Assembly: GCA_947396885.1 (NCBI GenBank)
Contig: OX377202.1
Span: forward strand, 806,001-870,000
DNA from: Heligmosomoides polygyrus polygyrus
Taxonomy: Eukaryota > Nematoda > Chromadorea > Rhabditida > Heligmosomidae
DNA: 64,000 bases
Direction of reading: 5' to 3'
This document shows positions 29,040 to 41,008 of this stretch, piece after piece (positions within the stretch are counted from its first letter, which is position 1; the number at the start of each line of letters is the position of its first letter). The translations under genes and the position numbers were made by a program. The notes beneath the pieces were generated by a model. That model was not told the DNA's origin, ran no database searches, and was given only the letters and a program-made list of their open reading frames with translations.

Positions 29040-30651
29040 AATATTCTCACCTCCACCACTTCTCTTTCCTGACAAGGATAGAGACCAAGTGTTGGCTCTT
29101 TTTGCAGCGTACGGCGATTAATAGGTGGTGGGTCACGAGGCGACCGGTCAATTCGCAATTCCTTCTGCTGTACTGCACGCACGAGCACGGTTATGGAGAA
29201 CTACCCAGGACAAAAGTGACGGGAGTGCCTCAGTCGCTCATAAGAAGGCATAGGAATCGATTAATGCCGAGCGATCGCTTGGTGAAAATCGACGTCTATT
29301 TTTTGGAAGCGCAGAAAAGGCAGCGCTTTCCCGAATTCTACTGATGGGAAGGCCACCCTGGTTCTTCGCCTCTGCGATGTCCAAAAGCTTCGTTCGACCA
29401 ACAACACAACGAACACAGCGCGTCATCACAGGTCTTTACTCAACGGCTCTGAGTCGAATTGGATTCGACAACAACAAAACACCTCTCTATGTACATTCGT
29501 TTTACATCCGAACGGGGATAGTCTCGGCGACGGAGATCATCAGAGTTGCTCGCTGATATCATGGCACGTCAGCTCGTCGTTCGACAACATCGCCATCAGG
29601 CGGCGGAACTCAAGAGGTTCAAGCACGGCTGGTGCTATTCATCAGATCAGATGCCGGTACGTCCGCGTCTTTGAAGAACCTGAACATTAAAAAGTGAGAT
29701 ATGGAATGTATGTCGAACCCAACATTTTGAGTGGGACATCGCTTAGGTTTTTTTAAAGTTCTGGTACAAGTCGATAATGTGGCATACATGGGGTGGGACG
29801 CACCATTTTTGTGTCATTGAATTTAGGCACAACTGAGGGACGTGTGCCGTAAATGGCTTTGCACCGATCAAGTGGTGTGCTCTCGCCTACCGATGTAGGC
29901 CACATTAACGACATATGTCAAGTATGGCCTCTTTTCCTATAAGTCTCCCTATATTCCATAGAGGTAACATTGAACCAGGAGTCAGAAGCAGGACATCAAC
30001 CGTCAACACAGTATGGATTAAATGACAGCAACGAGGCTCCAGAAAAAGGTCTATATTCGCCCTAGTGACAGGAATGGAGGTGGTTCGTATAAGCTCAACT
30101 TGCTGCAGAAGCATTTTTCTTCAAAGGATTGGACCTATGTAAATAAGGAGAAATAGCAAGTCCACACGCATTCCTTTAGAGTTTAAGGCCTTAAGCTGAG
30201 TCAGTGTTCACGTGGAATCTTTTAGAATATTTCATACAATGTCATTGTCTAAAAGATGTCCTGTAAAGAGAATCATATCAAAAATGGGAAAAGTCGAAGT
30301 TCTGAAACTAAATGTAAATGACCTGCACCATTTTCCAGAAAGAAAGAAGAAGAATGGATAAAGAAAGGACCGTTCAAAAATCTAATCATAAGCTATACGG
30401 TTTCAGGGCAGATTTTGGGTCTAGAGTATGTGGGATTCTAGGGTCAGCCTTAGTGCTACTAAGGAAGGTTCTACAGTATGCCGAATATCATCTGATTCAG
30501 AGTTTTGTGTTCACGGCTTTGATCTGACCACCACCGGAAAGCGCAGGGTCACTAACCTTCTTGGACCAACAGGATCTGACATAGTCAAAACCTATGGCTG
30601 GCCGGCAGCCAGCCTACGTATCTATCCCCCTGCACGAAAACGCACTTTCAT
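29040..30651. other. Intergenic DNA apart from MITE copy 2
   Basis: No exon chain was found. An open plus-strand frame of about 110 codons begins near 30593 and runs antisense into the 3' end of the secreted-peptide gene. It is described under findings and is not called as a gene. Confidence 0.3.
29768..29914. repeat. MITE family C, copy 2
   Basis: The ends are GTCGATAATGTGGCATACAT and its mate ATGTAGGCCACATTAACGAC. The core contains GGGTGGGACG, as in copy 4. Confidence 0.75.
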
Positions 30652-30657
30652 TTTATT
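30652..30657 (-). terminator. Possible poly(A) signal of the secreted-peptide gene
   Basis: AATAAA on the minus strand about 210 bp past the stop codon. It is the first canonical signal; a nearer variant could be used instead. Confidence 0.45.
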
Positions 30658-30865
30658 TCGAGGAAGAAAAACGTCGTCAAAACTAGTTCCAAGCAACATC
30701 AACAACTCACATCAGCCAAGCGTAACCGTCGGAACTGTCGGAAGACGACGTTGCCGTTGCCGTCTCGCACGAAATTCGCTGATTTGTCCGATTTGAAGGT
30801 CTCATATCTGGAGGAAGGAGGAGATAAGGCATGTGTTTCAGACGAAGAAGAATCACCTGGGCCAC

Positions 30866-31137
30866 TTACTCGGCGATTTTCGGATTCGGAGGCTCGATGC
30901 CGTAGGGGACGGCCTTGGAGATGAACTGCATCAGTTGTTGGTTCTTGATCTCGGTGTGCTTCTTCATCAGCTTCTCGAACAACGCCGCCAACGGCTTTGT
31001 CTCAACAACTGCTGAAAGTGACCGAAAATAGAATCCCCACGGTCGTCAGGAGATCACTTAGGTGGGCGGTTCAGGTTACCTGGAGCCAGAACAAGCACGA
31101 CGATGAGTGTGAGCCGTAGTGAGGCGGAGAAGGCCAT
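30866..31137 (-). CDS. Small secreted peptide, 67 aa, two exons
   Basis: Exon 1 is 31137-31080 (MAFSASLRLTLIVVLVLAP, a signal peptide) and exon 2 is 31011-30866, joined across a 68-bp GT-AG intron. The mature part begins about VVETKPLAALFEKLMKK and ends PPNPKIAE. It is charged, has no cysteine, and its middle (KLMKKHTEIKNQQLMQFI) could form an amphipathic helix. I do not recognise the family. The acceptor is a tandem TTCAGCAG, so splicing can include or skip one residue (A20) without frameshift. A TATA box lies 45 bp upstream, and the promoter is compact with CCAAT-type and CRE-like elements, which suggests a strongly or tissue-specifically expressed gene. Composition is GC-rich like the other real exons and unlike the flanking repeats. 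Confidence 0.8.
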
Positions 31138-31181
31138 CGTCAGGTCTCTTGCTCGGGTTAGGGCTGGGCGAAGCGCCGTGT

Positions 31182-31350
31182 CTTTTATATTTTCGCCGAC
31201 ATTGTGATGGATGACTGTGACAGCGGCGGCCTCGAGTTGACCAATGGGGGCGTTCCGAGGGCGGGCGACGCCAATCGGAAGCGGCTCGTGGGCGGAGCTA
31301 CTCGTTTGGTCTTCCAACAATCAGTGACGTCGACGTCGTGGACGTTGGCG
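31182..31350 (-). promoter_or_regulatory. TATA-containing promoter of the secreted-peptide gene
   Basis: On the minus strand, ATATAAAAGA ends at 31181, about 45 bp before the ATG. Farther up are an ATTGG box (opposite CCAATGGG near 31240) and a second at GCCAATCGG (31271). A CRE-like TGACGTCGACGTC lies around 31325-31337. The spacing of TATA to ATG implies a 5' UTR of about 20 bases. Confidence 0.6.
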
Positions 31351-34300
31351 GAAGCGTGTACCCAGGTCGATCGACCAACACCGCCCGACCATCGGCCAGT
31401 CAACGGCGTGATCGTCGGGTATTTTCGGCGCATTGTCGCCGCTACCACAACATTCCTTCGACGGAAGTGCGCCGCTTGGGTAGCCGATGGGATGGAGGAG
31501 AACTGCATGGCTTCAGGATCGGATGGCCACAGAGCTGCGGCTGTGTCTAAGAAGTTCATCAGAAGAGGCAGGGCTCCTATTTAGCTTGCAGAGGGCTAGA
31601 CGTCGGAAGGGGTAATCGTAGGGAAGATGAATACACCGAAACCCAATCTTCCAAACTTCTTCAAAGCACAACTGCCACACTTCATGGCCGACCCGATGAA
31701 TCCCGGTGTCTTTGACCACAACTGCCTTAACGAGATTTTCCACGTAGCCAAGATTGGCGTAGATCATTATTTCGGCTTGCGTTTCGGCTTTGTCGCCTTC
31801 ATCTGATGACCCTGGAAAGTCAGCGAAAAGTTCAGCGAATGGTGTGTCGCTTCTCATGCCAGATTTGATCAACGTGGACTCCTTCGTTTCTCTGATGATA
31901 AGGTGTCGCAAAATTGCGAAAAAAAGCGAAATTGCACATTAAGGTTGCAATCCGCTGGATTTTTTGACATGAAAAAGAATGGACTCAGCTTTGGCGAAAA
32001 GCTGCTTATTGTGACCTCGAAACTTCTGAAGAGCTTGGGTAGAGCTGAGGTGGAATTCAGGTGCTTCTTTGAAAAAAAGAATCGCTTCGAGGAGCGAAGA
32101 CTAATGTGCTGAGCGCGGAATCAGTCCGGAGTCCTCTAGATTTCTCGGCTTTTCCTCATCGACAACCATGGTTTGGCAGCGGATACCTCAGAGGAGGAAG
32201 TATAGCCATGGCTAAACTCATTTTGTTCAGGCCCTTCTGTTGTTCGGCCTCAAGCGCCTCTCACAGAGACCATCAGCTGTTGCTACATACAGTACTTGGT
32301 TGCAGGTTCGAGTCCAATTTGACGCCAGAGTTTTGCTCTCAACCAAACATCGTTGCAGCGGTGTAAACAGTTAGACACCGCCGTGCCGGTCTTCTTCTCA
32401 AAATGGCCCACTTGAGAGAATGTTGGACACGTTGTGTAACAAGCTGACCGCGGAACAACATCCGGCACCCAGCCAGCCTTGTAGGCGACAGATTGTCTCC
32501 ACAAACTTCCGGACAAGAGTAGACGGTGTGAGGAGAGTGTAGAAAAGTGGATGCACGGAGACGGGCTGGGTTCGAGCCGGGGAACAGGCTTTGGCTGAGA
32601 GTACGGTCGTACCAGTTCGCTATCGCTGGGTGGTGCTGGGAACTAGGCGTCAGATGGCTTCCGTAAGTCGCTACGCAGTTCAAGATGTCGAGGTCAGAAG
32701 ACACTTGCAAAGCCGCGAAGCTCGACGACCGCATCAGCGATCTTATTGACGTGCGGCTCCAAAGTTCCGCTAAGCACGTTACGCTCAACTCCTAGCGTTC
32801 CCTAAGACTCATCGTCAGCTCGGATCTATCCTAGTCGGGAGGGGCAGCCATAAAGTTTCAAATGCCATGCCGCAAAGCTACTATATATTCTTTGAAATGA
32901 AATGAAATGCAAGCCCTCTCATCGTGGGACAGCAGCTGAAGCTCCCGTAGGAAGTCAAATGAGGGAACGAAGATGCAAATGCCCCCACCGAGAGATCGCT
33001 TGGTTCATCCTGAAGAACAATTTATTGTAAAGACGAACTCGATCCAGTAAGTTCATTCCAGGGCAGCGAGCCAGAGTGGGGCTACCATAGCTCACGTGAA
33101 GTCGTCGGCGATAGAGATGAGACGTAGAGTCTCGTGCTGAGAGGTGACGGAGACATCGGTCTCTGGCCAAAGTGCATTTTTAGCCCGCAGAAACAACAGA
33201 GTGAACGTGGAAGTGGTTGCCTAAGCATGTCTTGAGAAAACAGGGCCTATAGAAACCTTTCTTGTGGTGTGGAAGGTGCCTGAAGGAAGTGGAACCACCT
33301 ACCAGGTACATCCCACAGTTGCTCTGGCGGCAGGAATCTTTTGTTATATTACGTGCTCTGCCAGAAGCCTTCATGTACTAGTGACCGATCCTCATGGAAA
33401 GATAACGAAGAGGAAGCTGAATCACTCCTCAGAATGGGCCGCACTTGAGACCTGCTCTCAAGGCACTCTCGGCAACATTCCTTCGTGTTGTTGTCCCAGG
33501 TGCATAGGCACCCGATCCATCCATCAGACGGCGCGATTCCGAGAGCTGGTTCCATCCACCGACCTCACCACCTAATCTGTCAAAAGTCAGAGTTCGTCTG
33601 CTCGAGAAAGTCTAACGGTCGCTGACGAATTCTTGAACTCGTGACGTCGTAACTGGTTCCCCATGTTTCTCGGATTCCTTCCCAGACTGCACTTGGTAGG
33701 AGGTTGAAGCATCCGACAACTGTGGCCTTTCTCCCTCTGGGAAATGGTGTCTTGTGGGTAGGCGAAAGCTGAGGTGGCTCCTTGTATGTGACATGTACGT
33801 GGTCAGCAGCCGTTCCATCATCCTGAAGGACACACTGGACCGGTGCGACACGTAACACAGAGGCTGAACGAATTCTAAAAACTCGGCCAGAACTCCAGGA
33901 AGGGGCAAAGGTGCCGTGTGATTCCGGTTGGCATTTTCATTGCGCATTCTCAGTGCTTCTTGCATAGTTCAGAAGGAGTTTGATGCAGCCTCGTGAAGAA
34001 TGAAGGTGATCGATGACGGATGGGGGTCTATTTCGGAGAAGGTCTCCGTCCGTTACCCGAAATAGCGCGTGCATCGCACAAGGAGCAGCACGAGGACACG
34101 GTGCGAAGTCACGCGACCGCCATCTCACCGCCGTTCGCCTTCGTTCGTTCGCTCTCCCGACGTCTCTGAATTGAACTGTGATGTCTCACAGTGAAACCAC
34201 AGTCATTTTCTGGGAGAACTGCAAACTTCACGAGAGGGATGTTAGGAGCGCGACCAAGCGCACAAGGCTGTTCACGAAGAATCGGCGATTTCCTGCTTGA

Positions 34301-36010
34301 TCTTTGTCACGACATTGTGCTGTTAGGCTTAGGCCCATTACCTCTTTCGTCAAACCCAGCCGCTTATTCTACATTTGTAGGGTTATTCAGAAGCCACCGG
34401 AAGTTCAGAAGAGCTGTCGAACTGTCTTCTGTTCCCTCCAAAAGCACCAATCCTTGCCTTTTGAAACAGAAATGCCACCAAACCCCTTGGTAGAACTATG
34501 CTCGAACTACATATTCCAGTTTCACATGATTATTCAAAGCAATGATATGGGGCTCCGTGCATTTTCTTCTTTCTTCAATTTCTTCATGAACAACACCGAA
34601 TAGCTGCCCTTATTGGATCATTTCCAACAGGCAGGTCGTAGAAGTGTTCGTCTGTTCCTGTCGCGTGTCAAAGTGGCCCAATGGGCACTCCTAGCTCACA
34701 CGAAAAAGAGGACATAAACTCTACCGTTTTGAGCTGTCGAGAAGAAGTCTGATTAAAGAGATCGTGGTTATGTTGGGCTTCTGTGGACAAGTTGTCCCAG
34801 TTTCGAGGTTCACGTCTGGGTCAAATCTCATAAAAAGCCTTTTGTAACGGGTCTGCTTATTGTTTTTTTTTTACAGTGCGTCACATGAATAACTACTCAC
34901 TTTGTTGTAAAATGCTATTGATTTTCTTGATAAGGCGCTCATTTTAGTCGAATAATGTCTTCGAGATCGACTGCAAGTTTAGGCAGACGAACTTGAACTG
35001 GACATTGTAGGCGGTGGATTAAATTCAGATCCAGAAGAAGGGAGCGGGGGGATGGGGAAGTCTTCGGGCAGATGTCCTTGATCGGTCAGCCACGCAAAAG
35101 ACTATAGATCTCCCCGGACAGAAGTGGAACTCCTCACCCCGTCCTGGAATGACCACGTCTCTGACTTTGACAAATCGATCGACTATTGACCGTGCCATGC
35201 CGTCACATTTCCAGCCAACACGCTCCTCGTGGCTTTGATCGATGATCCATATCACTCTTCAACAAACTCAGGCGCCAGTTGGGAAAGGGGCACGTTCAGG
35301 GCAGCGTGAAGACCTGAAAAGCTGTTTTTTCTTCATAAAATGACACGGGAGCGGAGAATAGGTCCAACCCTATTAGACCAACGCCTAGAACTGCAACTCT
35401 TGAAAATCCAGAGGCTGAGCATGTGTATGTTGCTTGTTTCCGCTAGAGGCAGAGGAGTTAGGTGTTAGATGTAGTCCATTTGCATTGTGTGTAGTCAAGT
35501 TGAGAACAGCTCCGTTTACACTGGAAATATTTATTGCGGTAGCCGTCGATCAACCAGTTTATGGCGCTCGGGTCGCCCTTCAGGAGCATTCACCCGACCA
35601 TTCGGTTTTCCGTTGGTTGTCTCGAGACAGGACGCGGTCTCATCAGAGCACAACTGCGTCATCTGAGTCGCATTTGCAGAGTCCAGTCCAACTTTGGCAA
35701 TTAATGAGTGGTGATACTGCGTTTACTAGGGGTAGGTGCAGGCAGACTGAGGACAAAAATTCGATGAACAGCCTTCAGTGAGGCAGGAGTCCTGAGGCTA
35801 CGATATGACGCCACGGAAAACGGTTTCGTAGCATCAGCAGCTTCTCATGGAAGCAAGCGACTACTTAGAGCCATCGCAAGCTTAGCAGTGATTCGTAGAG
35901 ACCGCAGGAGAAGACGTGCATGCTGATTGTAGAAGGTCTCGAGATAGCCACATGGACCTTGACCGCCTTCCGTACACTCCTCAAACTTGGGTAATTAAAC
36001 AAAAATAAGT
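31351..36010. other. Repeat-rich intergenic DNA, no gene supported
   Basis: Several ORFs of 100-150 codons occur (for example 31513-31911 and 32339-32788 on the minus strand), but none has a recognisable domain or splice context. 31755-31815 contains a degenerate copy of the Penelope-type hammerhead region found at 53.47 kb. 32823-32849 carries GATCTATCCTAGTCGGGAGG, which recurs inverted at 63075. 34665-34700 resembles antisense RTE text also seen near 58690. The rest is unassigned. Confidence 0.4.
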
Positions 36011-36017
36011 AAATCCT

Positions 36018-36310
36018 GGGCGCGTGTAGCGCAGTCGGAGGAGGTGCGACTGTCGCGTGCACCCGATACCAGGTTCCTGGTTCGGATCTCCCGCCCAGGC
36101 CAACCAAGCCTTCCATCCCTCCGGGGTCGGTGAATTGGTACCAGACTTGTCTGGGAAGGATAAAGCGCTGACTTGTTCATCGGCTGGCCACCGCAAGTCA
36201 TTGTATGGCCAAATACGTATTCATGTCGCCTCCACGACATCCCGTAGAAGAAGAATGCGCTGGTGCATCCCAGAAGGGATTGAGTAACGCCGTCCTTTAT
36301 CCTTTATCCT
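36018..36310 (+). mobile_element. tRNA-derived SINE, copy 2 (best preserved)
   Basis: Head: GCGCGTGTAGCGCAGTCGGA (A box) and CAGGTTCCTGGTTCGGATCT (B box) about 50 bp apart. The body includes CCAACCAAGCCTTCCATCCC, TACCAGACTTGTCTGGGAAG (itself a small palindrome) and TGTATGGCCAAATACGTATT. The tail is CCTTTATCCTTTATCC. This copy best shows the family structure. Confidence 0.85.
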
Positions 36311-36680
36311 AAGTAAATCCTCCAGAAAGACCCACAGAGAGGAATAGGTGAGAGCGCTCTGGTTTTATAGATGCTTCCTTCTATATGACCTCCTATTAGA
36401 ACAAACATCTCCATGGAAAAAGCATTTCACAAAACATTCCTTCCGTAGAACCAACTATTCTCATAACATCGCAAGGCTTAACATTCACAGCATTCAAAAT
36501 CGCTTGCAGCGTCTACAGAATCAGCGATTTTTACTAGAACATGAGAATATCGAGGTCACTACATGGAATTGGAGAGTCTAAAAAGTAGGAAATGTGTTCT
36601 CTATACCGAAGTCGCGCTGCGATTGATGTGCTGAGGTGCTCTCCGGAAAATAAGTACGATTTCACGATGGCAACGACTTG

Positions 36681-36739
36681 TTAGGCCTATGTTATACTTC
36701 GGCGACGCTGTTGTCGACGAAGTATAACATGGGCCTTAG
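36681..36739. repeat. MITE family D, minimal copy (ends only)
   Basis: TTAGGCCTATGTTATACTTC and GAAGTATAACATGGGCCTTA are inverted mates separated by only about 16 bp (GGCGACGCTGTTGTCGAC). The same ends bound the 365-bp element at 48250. Confidence 0.75.
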
Positions 36740-37331
36740 GTCTATCTCCGTCTGTGCGTCGACCAAGCAGAAGTGAGAAGGTCCCATTGGGCCTGTAGTA
36801 TAGCCTTTCCACAGAGTGGTAGAAAGAATCACCGACTTTTGTGGAAGCCCATGGTGCTTCCAGGTTCCATAGAGTCGGCGGAATGTGAGCTGCAATGAAG
36901 CCCTATGGGAAGTAGGAAAGTTAGGTAAATGTCCAGTGGCGCCTCTGAACTGCATCCATCAGGAGAAGTGGTCCTATCCCTTCTGAACAACACATCTCTC
37001 TCCTCTTCATTCCGCTCCTGTTCATCGGCTTGTAAATCAACGTCTCTTTGTCGTGGCGGTTTTAACGAGCTTTTTACGGCTGCGCTACCTGCCGAAGAAG
37101 GATCGAAATAGAAAAAGTTTCGCTAAAAAGTCGACAGTCAGTCAGATGGTCTGGAACCACGAGGTCATCACCATCACTCACTGTTTCGTGAGCTGTAAAG
37201 CAACCAGATGCTATTGTACAACCAAAACGGGACACAAAGCGAAGGAGGACGGGAGGTGGAGGGTGGGATCAAAATTACCTCGAGGAGGGTATCCCATTTA
37301 TTTATTTATTTGCAGACGTAAATAAAATCTG

Positions 37332-37640
37332 CGTGTTAAGGGATAAAGGATAAGGATAAAGGACGGCGTTACTCAATCCCTTCTGGGATGCGCCAGCGCA
37401 TTCTACTTCTACGGGATGTCGTGGAGGCGACATGAATGCGTATTTGGCCATACAATGACTTGCGGTGGCCAGTCGATGAACAAGTCAGCGCTCTATCCTT
37501 CCCAGACAAGTCTGGTACCAATTCACCGACCCCGGAGGGATGGAAGGCTTGGTTGGCCTGGGCGGGAAATCCGAACCAGGAACCTGGTATCGGGTGCACG
37601 CGACAGTCGCGCCTCCTCCGACTGCGCTACACGCGCCCGT
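37332..37640 (-). mobile_element. tRNA-derived SINE, copy 3
   Basis: Minus-strand copy: on the plus strand it opens GGATAAAGGATAAGGATAAA and closes CCGACTGCGCTACACGCGCC. It is close to copy 2 over the whole length. Confidence 0.85.
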
Positions 37641-38018
37641 GTTACTCTGTGTTAAGGGAAGCTAACAACAATTCCATCTCAGAAGCATGGAAGCAAAGTT
37701 TCGAATCTTCTAAACAGAACGACAAAATGCAGAGAAACAATTGCGAAATCAAAAAAAGCTCCGAGCTCGCCAACTTCTTGGCCTGGGTTTTAAACTGGTA
37801 GAGCGAAAAGGCCCACCAACACTTCATCACTGAAGATGCCGTTTGGCACCGAAACAACTCTAACAGAGAAAAAAACCAGCCCTGATCTTCGTTCTTGATA
37901 TTGGCGCCTTAATTTTTTATATGGATGATGGCAATAACGCTATCTTTTTCGGCGCATCTCTTTCTACCAGGTATAGTCGTTCGAGTTCGAAATCGGATCG
38001 CCGAGCGTAATTTAAAAG

Positions 38019-38979
38019 ATGTCAAACCAGCGCGCTGCAATTCTGGAGCTGGATCGTCAATGAAAACGGCAATGCGACATTGTTCGCTTGCTCCATGTCG
38101 CCCGATCGACGGTCTTCAAGACAATGCTTCGCTTCAAGGAGCTTGGATATGTAGGTGATCGTCCAGGACGAGGAAGAAAACTGACTGGCAACACGACCAG
38201 GATCCAAAGAATCATCAAAAAGCGGGTAGATCGAAATCCGAAGGTCTCCATGAGAAGCATCGCCCGTGACATTGGCGCCAGCTTAAGTTCTGTACTGCGA
38301 TTAGTCAAAAAGGAACTCGGCCGCAAGCCCTGTAAGCTGCATAAAGCCCAACTCCTAACGGACCAGATCAAGCGAATACGGCTCGATCGATGCCGCCAAC
38401 TCAAAGAGCGGGCCGCAGATGAGGAGCTGTTCACCGTGGAGCAAGCGCACAATCGCCAAAATGATAGAATCCGGTCCGCAGGGGCTCCAAGCACCTCTGC
38501 TATCGTCGAGCACCGCCAGAGCCCACAATCGGTCATGGTTTGGGGCAGAATCTGCGCAAGCGGCAAGACTTCCCTGGTTTCCGTGGATAAAGGAGTGAGA
38601 CTCGACAAAGATGTGTACCAGCGAGACATTCTCGAGTCCGTAGTTCTTCCTTGGGCCCAGCAGCACTTCGGTGATGCCCACTGGACGTTCCAACAGGACT
38701 CTGCTCCCGCACATAGGGCGAAAAGTACGCAGGCGTGGTGCAAAGCCAATTTCCCCGACTTCACACGCCTTCGGAATGGCCGCCGTATTCTCCGGATTTT
38801 GATCCGATGGACTACAGTGTGCGTGGCATTTTAGAGGCTAGGGTCGGCTTCAGATTCCACCGCAGTCTCAAGTCCCTGAAGGAATCCTTGCGCCAAGAGT
38901 GGGAACGATAGTCTCCTGATGATCTGTGGCCCATCGCCGAAAACTTCGCGAAACGTCTGGCCCTCTGCATCCGCTCCTA
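38019..38979 (+). pseudogene. Tc1/mariner-like transposase, inactive
   Basis: The start (MSNQRAAILEL) is followed by an in-frame TGA at 38061-38063. The frame then continues through a helix-turn-helix DNA-binding region (residues with VARSTVFKTMLRFKELG, then SMRSIARDIGASLSSVLRLV) into the catalytic domain, with SVMVWGRIC and FQQDSAPAHRAKSTQAW. The first catalytic Asp block is damaged by a deletion near 38410, where KERAADEELFTVEQ stands in place of the usual longer segment. A frameshift after FPDFT (about 38765) moves the DP(M)DY block into another frame. A further TAG at 38909 interrupts the C-terminal part. Terminal repeats were not found. It is related to, but distinct from, the mariner at 25-29 kb. 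Confidence 0.85.
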
Positions 38980-39273
38980 GGGAGGCCACTTCGAAACCAC
39001 TTAAATATAATGTACCTCAATGTTTGTATTGTTGCAAATTATTTGTCGTTTTCTCGAATTGTTGGTTGTTTTATAATTATGACGAAAAAAGATCTTGTCC
39101 ACGTTATTTTGGTTCACGCTGTATTTTGAATGATTACATAACTCAGGCCAGAACAACGCGTAGCAGCTTTGCGAGTGAAATTATTTTGAACAGACTCTAG
39201 AAGGACGACAGATCTTTTCTTATGAGGGGAGCAAACCATAGTGCCAGATTCCAGTACAGGTCCTACGTACGCT

Positions 39274-40202
39274 TTATACGGTCTGGCAAGCGTTTGAATT
39301 TTTCGACCGCAAGATTTTGAATAAATTACAAGTACACATAACGGCCTTCGAAACTACTAGTTTTTGGATTAATTGTGATCTATTCATAGAATAGTCGCAG
39401 TATGTGTCTTTGAGGGTTTTTATCATCCACTCATAGATTTGTGTTAAGGGTTGTATGCCTTGAATAACGTTTTTAGCTCTTCCTTTCAAACTTTCTCTGA
39501 GGAGAATGATTTTTTCGATGACGTCCAGTTCGTCACTTTTATGAATCAAGGTTTCATATACTGCCCAATACTCGGTGAATTCTTCTGGCTGCCCATGAAA
39601 GAAATTTGGGCAATGACGCCTGGGGGGGGATTATGGAGCGGCGGAGTCTTTATACTGTCTGACTTTGTTCAACGCTCTCCGCTCCGAGTAGGCTACTAAC
39701 AGTGTTGTGGTCCGAGTCGACTGGCTCATCCTGGACCACCTGAGCAGCAGCTATTGCAGCCACTGCAACGTTGTTTGCCAACGTTTTTTTGTGAAATATA
39801 GCCAAGTGTAATGCAAATAGCTTGGTTTGCACACTTGTATTCGACCACTCTCATCATCAGCTTATCAATGAGGTCACTGGCATCATTAAGAGTTTTTTGC
39901 GGTTGAGACTCTTCCTCAATCTGATCAATTTCTACCATCAAGTCTTTTTTCTCCGACTTGGTTTTGCAGTTGCTATACTCTTCTTTTAGCTCCTCGTATG
40001 ACTTTTGGAGAAGCTCTCTTCCATTTTGCAGCTGCTTTGGGCCATATTCTAGAAGGATTATACTCGCTCGGGATTTTTTGCAGTTTTCCTCGTCTGCCGT
40101 GGTATAGTCTATGCCGATCGTATATTCTTGGAAGCGCATGACTAAATTTTTTAGAGACGTGGATCTACCAATTATCTCCACTTTTTGGAAATAAAGTGCC
40201 AT
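39274..40202 (-). pseudogene. BEL/Pao-type LTR retrotransposon gag remnant
   Basis: The minus-strand frame from 40202 encodes a coiled-coil-rich N-terminal region of about 150 codons. After a gap and frameshift, 39625-39274 encodes EEFTEYWAVYETLIHK and EKIILLRESLKGRAKN, the pattern of the DUF1759 gag domain of BEL/Pao elements. A frameshift sits just before EEFTEYW (about 39600). No protease, RT or integrase follows and no LTR pair was identified, so only a decayed gag is present. 40298-40430, upstream on the same strand, holds a three-copy, roughly 50-bp repeat that may be the element's leader. Confidence 0.7.
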
Positions 40203-40297
40203 TATTTATGTTTGGCTGGTTCTTTTTCTTTTTTTCCACTAATTTGTTAAAGATGGTTCCTTCTTAATGGAAACCTTTTTCTGACTAGCAGAAAGCT

Positions 40298-40430
40298 TGC
40301 TCCAAGTACTTCTTCGTACGGGAGACTTTGTTTCTGGCTCACAGAAGATTTGCTCCAGGTACAGAGTACGGGAGACTTTGTTATCTGACTCGCAGAAGGT
40401 TGCTCCAGGTACAGAGTACGGGAGACGTGC
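40298..40430. repeat. Tandem repeat, about 50-bp unit, three copies
   Basis: TGCTCCAAGTACTTCTTCGT, TGCTCCAGGTACAGAGTACG and TGCTCCAGGTACAGAGTACG begin at 40298, 40351 and 40401. Each is followed by GGAGAC(TTTG). Confidence 0.75.
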
Positions 40431-41008
40431 CCAGTTAAGGGGTTTGCGATCTTGAATTCGACCAACTTTAAGCTCAGATGCAGCTTTGTCTCTTCTCCAG
40501 GGATCAAAGATGTCATTCTCTTACGCGGGAGTAGATTGGCTTATTAGGCCGATGCACCAAAATGTTATGGGCGCTTGAGACGTGAGGATTGCTTCTTCCC
40601 CTTTCACCGGTATGGGTGGTTCAGTGGATTGCGGAAATACAAGGATAACAGAATAGTGGATAAATTGGCTTTATTGAGGAACGTCGTTCCTCTAAGCGTA
40701 CAGGTGAACGTCTGCCAGGGCCAGGCACACCCAGCTTGGGTGCAGCGAGGCCCCGCCCCTTTACTACCGTATGAGCATCACCGGAGTCGGTGATAGCCTT
40801 CGAAACGTGTCTGTCAAAAGATTGTAACGGTAAGCTAGATTGTATGTAACTTAAAGATCCTTAACCTCATTGGTAAAGTCTAAGCGCTCTGAACCGCCTC
40901 TAAACTAACATCTAGCTTACCGTTACCAATCCGAAGCACGTTAGTTTTTTTCAGTGCAGAGCGGCAGTCCCCAACATTTGACGCGGTCAATACTAGACTA
41001 TAGGGTTT

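Noticed and set aside
32339..32788. 149-codon minus-strand open frame
   Set aside because: No recognisable domain; it contains repeat-like text and lies in a transposon-rich interval.
40770..40830. GAGTCGGTGATAGCCTTCGAAACG as a third hammerhead-like motif
   Set aside because: The CUGANGA core is absent and no stem II hairpin forms; resemblance is limited to GAAACG.
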